Made by a program: the position numbers and the translations under genes. A DNA stretch of 33,119 nucleotides, taken from positions 1-33,119 of the forward strand of contig JADJPJ010000102.1 in the NCBI GenBank assembly GCA_016713325.1, in the 5' to 3' direction. This DNA comes from Candidatus Flexifilum affinis. GTDB lineage: Bacteria; Chloroflexota; Anaerolineae; Aggregatilineales; Phototrophicaceae. Below, piece by piece: positions 30,970 to 33,119 of the stretch. Below the pieces are notes generated by a model that worked only from the letters and a program-made list of their open reading frames with translations, did no database searches and was not told the origin of the DNA. Every line of letters starts with the position of its first letter. Position 1 is the first letter of the stretch.

Positions 30970-33006
30970 GTGATCACCTGGCTCTTCACCACCGGACGCG
31001 AGCTGCGGACCGGGCTGATCCTGCCGCTGCTCTGCCTCACGCCGGTCCTGGTCCTGACGGCAGCCGCGCTGCTGGGGGCCGGCATCCGCACCACGAACGA
31101 TCCCGTCGCGCGTCGATCCCCTGCACTGCGACTCCTGCTCATCCTCAGCCATGCCGCCGCGCTGCTGACCGTCGCGGCGCTCTTTCTTGCGCTGCTTGGC
31201 GACCTGGCCGTGCAGCGGGGACGCTCCACTGGCGGTTGGGTCGATCTGCTGGTTGGCGCGCCGCGGGGAATCGACGGCCGGCGGCTGCTGACCTTCGCAG
31301 TGATGCTCGCCGGGCTGCTGATCCTCACTGCCGCCGGGCTGCACAGCCTGATCCGCGACGGCGGCTGGCTGCGGGAGCGGATCGACCGGCTGCGTGCGCC
31401 GGCCATCCGACGCGGAGCGCTCGGCTCGTCGCACTTCTGCACGCCGCGCGAGTACCGCCGCTTCCGCCGCCTCGATCCGGAGGGGCTGATCCTGCTCGGC
31501 GCGTTCTGGGGCGAGGACCGGCGGCGGCTCGACTTTGGCGCGGGGCGCTTCTGCCTGAGCGGGGAGGACGTGGCGCGGGGGCTGCTGGCGCTCGGCGGAC
31601 CCGGCAGCGGCAAGACGCAGGGCGTCATCCTCCCCGCCATCGCCGACCGCATGCTGTCTGGCCACTCGCTGATCATCGCCGACCCGCAGCGCGAGATCGC
31701 CGGGCAGCTCCTGGCGATCGCCGCCGTCACCCGCCACCTGGTCGTCATCCACGACCCGACCAGCGCCGACGGGCCGCGCTACAACCTGGCGGAGGGCATC
31801 ACCGGCGTCTCCGATGCCCGCGCCATCGCCGACGTGCTGGTCCCGACCGCGCAGGGCGACAACCGCTTCTGGAGCGACAGCGCCGCCGCCCTCCTGGCCG
31901 CCTGCCTGATCCGCTTCGACACCCTGGGCGCCATCTACAGCGCCATGAACGACCTGAAGGGGCTGGCCGCCGCGCTGAGCGCGAAGCACGACGACGCGTC
32001 GCTGCTCGCCAACAGCTTCATCGCCAGCGTGGGCAGCGACGGCAAGGTGGCGGCCAATGTGATCGCCACCCTGGCCACCGCGCTGGCCGGATGGGCATCC
32101 GTCGACGTGCGCGCCAACACCGCCGCCTCCGACTTCGACGCCGGGCTGATCGTCCAGCAGCCGACCGTGGTGGTGCTGACCTGTCCGGGCCGGATGCGCG
32201 CCGTCTACGCCTCCTACCTGGGCGCGACGCTGCGCAAGCTGATGCTCGACCTGGACAGCATCGGCGAGGCGCGCGGCGGACCGCTGCCCATGCCGGTCGG
32301 GGTCATCCTCGACGAGTTCCCGACCCTGGGCAAGCTCGACAGCCTGGTGGCCGATGTCAACCTGGTGCGCAAGCGGCGGATCAGCATCCTCATCGGCGCG
32401 CAGACCAAGGGGCAGTTCCACCTGATCTACGGGCACGAGGGGACGCAGGCGCTGTTCACCGGGCTGGCGACGCAGGTGGTCTACGGCGGGTGCGACGCCG
32501 ACACCGCCGAGTTCTACAGCATGGCCAGCGGCACGGCGACGACGGATGCGAACGCGGATGACCCGGGCAGCCACCTGCGCCAGCGGCCGCTGCTGACGAT
32601 CGACGAGGTGATCTCGCCGCAGGCCGGGAGCTGCACCGTCTTCGCCCGCTACGTCGAGACGGGCTACGCGGCGCAGGTGATCCTCAACGCCCGGCTGACG
32701 CGCTTCTACGAGCGGGAGGACTGGCGCCGGCGGCTGGCGGACGCCGCGGGACGCGATCCGCTGCTGCTGGAGCGGGGTATCTCGGTAGAACTGGAACCCA
32801 CAGCGACGGCCGATGCCCACCACCAGCGCAGCCCAATCGCCGGTGGACCGTCGAGCATCGAGCGGGCGGCGCGGGCGAAGCTGGCCGAGGTGAACGCTCG
32901 GGCGGAGCAGGCATCCGGTAGGCGGGTGGCGCTGGTCACGGTTGAGGCGTTACGCAAGCGGCGAGAAGAACGACAGCAGGAGCGGTCGCGGGAGCGGATG
33001 CCATGA
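30970..33006 (+). CDS. VirD4/TraG-type conjugative coupling protein
   Basis: An intact 678-residue protein starting at a GTG three bases after the relaxase stop. Three membrane segments are seen at the N terminus (GLILPLLCLTPVLVLTAAAL, then LLLILSHAAALLTVAALFLA and LLTFAVMLAGLLILTAAGL), so the ATPase domain is cytosolic. Walker A GGPGSGKT is at residues 209-216 and Walker B VILDEFPTLGKL has its Asp at 448. PRYNLAEG-like and GGCDADTAEFYS segments also fit the TraG/VirD4 family. These hexameric ATPases pass the relaxase-DNA complex to a type IV secretion channel. The C terminus is basic and rich in Arg/Glu. Its stop overlaps the start of the HU-like gene (ATGA). Confidence 0.9.
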   Translation: MITWLFTTGRELRTGLILPLLCLTPVLVLTAAALLGAGIRTTNDPVARRSPALRLLLILSHAAALLTVAALFLALLGDLAVQRGRSTGGWVDLLVGAPRGIDGRRLLTFAVMLAGLLILTAAGLHSLIRDGGWLRERIDRLRAPAIRRGALGSSHFCTPREYRRFRRLDPEGLILLGAFWGEDRRRLDFGAGRFCLSGEDVARGLLALGGPGSGKTQGVILPAIADRMLSGHSLIIADPQREIAGQLLAIAAVTRHLVVIHDPTSADGPRYNLAEGITGVSDARAIADVLVPTAQGDNRFWSDSAAALLAACLIRFDTLGAIYSAMNDLKGLAAALSAKHDDASLLANSFIASVGSDGKVAANVIATLATALAGWASVDVRANTAASDFDAGLIVQQPTVVVLTCPGRMRAVYASYLGATLRKLMLDLDSIGEARGGPLPMPVGVILDEFPTLGKLDSLVADVNLVRKRRISILIGAQTKGQFHLIYGHEGTQALFTGLATQVVYGGCDADTAEFYSMASGTATTDANADDPGSHLRQRPLLTIDEVISPQAGSCTVFARYVETGYAAQVILNARLTRFYEREDWRRRLADAAGRDPLLLERGISVELEPTATADAHHQRSPIAGGPSSIERAARAKLAEVNARAEQASGRRVALVTVEALRKRREERQQERSRERMP

Positions 33007-33119
33007 GCCTGAACAAGCAGAAGATGGTGCGGGAGATTGGCCGGCGCACGCGACTGAAGAACCGCGACGTGCAGCGGGTGATCGAGACGCTGATCGAGGT
33101 GTGGACGGAGGAGCTGGTC
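33003..33119 (+). CDS. HU-family DNA-binding protein, N-terminal part
   Basis: An ATG at 33003 overlaps the coupling-protein stop. The 39 visible codons (SLNKQKMVREIGRRTRLKNR, then VQRVIETLIEVWTEEL) match the N-terminal helices of HU/IHF proteins (NK.ELV..IA....L....V..VI). The gene continues beyond the right edge. HU-like proteins bend DNA and often assist relaxosome or replication complexes on mobile elements. Confidence 0.75.
   Translation, partial: MSLNKQKMVREIGRRTRLKNRDVQRVIETLIEVWTEELV

Noticed and set aside
30207..32561. A 784-codon plus-strand frame overlapping the RHH, relaxase and coupling genes
   Set aside because: Only its part at about 30565-30930 is real, as the middle of the frameshifted relaxase; the rest is an Arg/Ala/Pro-rich shadow of the coupling protein gene.
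29668..32823. A 1051-codon open frame on the minus strand opposite the relaxase and coupling protein genes
   Set aside because: The plus strand carries Walker A/B, membrane segments and HUH motifs; the minus frame is low-complexity and also crosses the hairpin array.

Overview
The window is GC-rich (AT-richer at about 1-860 and 1450-2620) bacterial DNA carrying plasmid/ICE-type genes, with no rRNA, tRNA or CRISPR that I can see. The host is not identifiable from housekeeping genes. The PRTRC cassette, the class 1 DISARM genes and the CT-rich terminal repeats around a DUF559 gene would fit Chloroflexota, but that is a weak inference. Many genes change reading frame one or more times while the family motifs continue in order in the next frame. 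This looks more like single-base assembly or sequencing errors than true decay, although some genes (drmD, the coupling protein, the ThiF gene) are intact. I give whole-gene spans across these frame changes.

Left part (1-8012): a partial HIT-like gene and two eroded minus-strand genes surround a plus-strand PRTRC cassette. The cassette consists of an E-like protein, protein C, protein B and a ThiF/E1-like protein, together with five unrecognised, tightly packed genes. A converging OST-HTH/DUF2695-like gene and an ssb gene follow, with nested inverted repeats in the gap before ssb.

Centre (8091-29316): an expanded class 1 DISARM antiphage locus read on the minus strand. In transcription order it is drmD, a small GIY-YIG-like gene, drmMI, a HEPN plus UvrD-like helicase gene, an unrecognised 480-residue gene, a DUF262/DUF1524 (GmrSD-like) gene, drmA, drmB and drmC. 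An XRE-ImmA/IrrE plus MazF/PemK pair lies on the opposite strand between the unknown gene and the DUF262 gene, with its own promoter and a perfect inverted repeat. The drmMI gene has taken up two copies of one CT-rich repeat family. One is a short MITE read in frame, and the other is a 727-bp cassette encoding a DUF559 (Vsr-like) nuclease domain with inverted terminal repeats and a four-copy tandem array at one end. The helicase and drmMI genes end in the same 17-residue tail, with mostly synonymous differences, followed by the same ribosome-binding and start region.

Right part (29330-33119): a non-coding stretch packed with consecutive perfect hairpins (candidate oriT or replication origin), a palindromic operator candidate, a ribbon-helix-helix protein, a small HUH-type relaxase, a VirD4/TraG coupling protein and the start of an HU-family gene. 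Together with PRTRC and SSB this indicates that the DISARM locus sits on a conjugative or mobilisable element.
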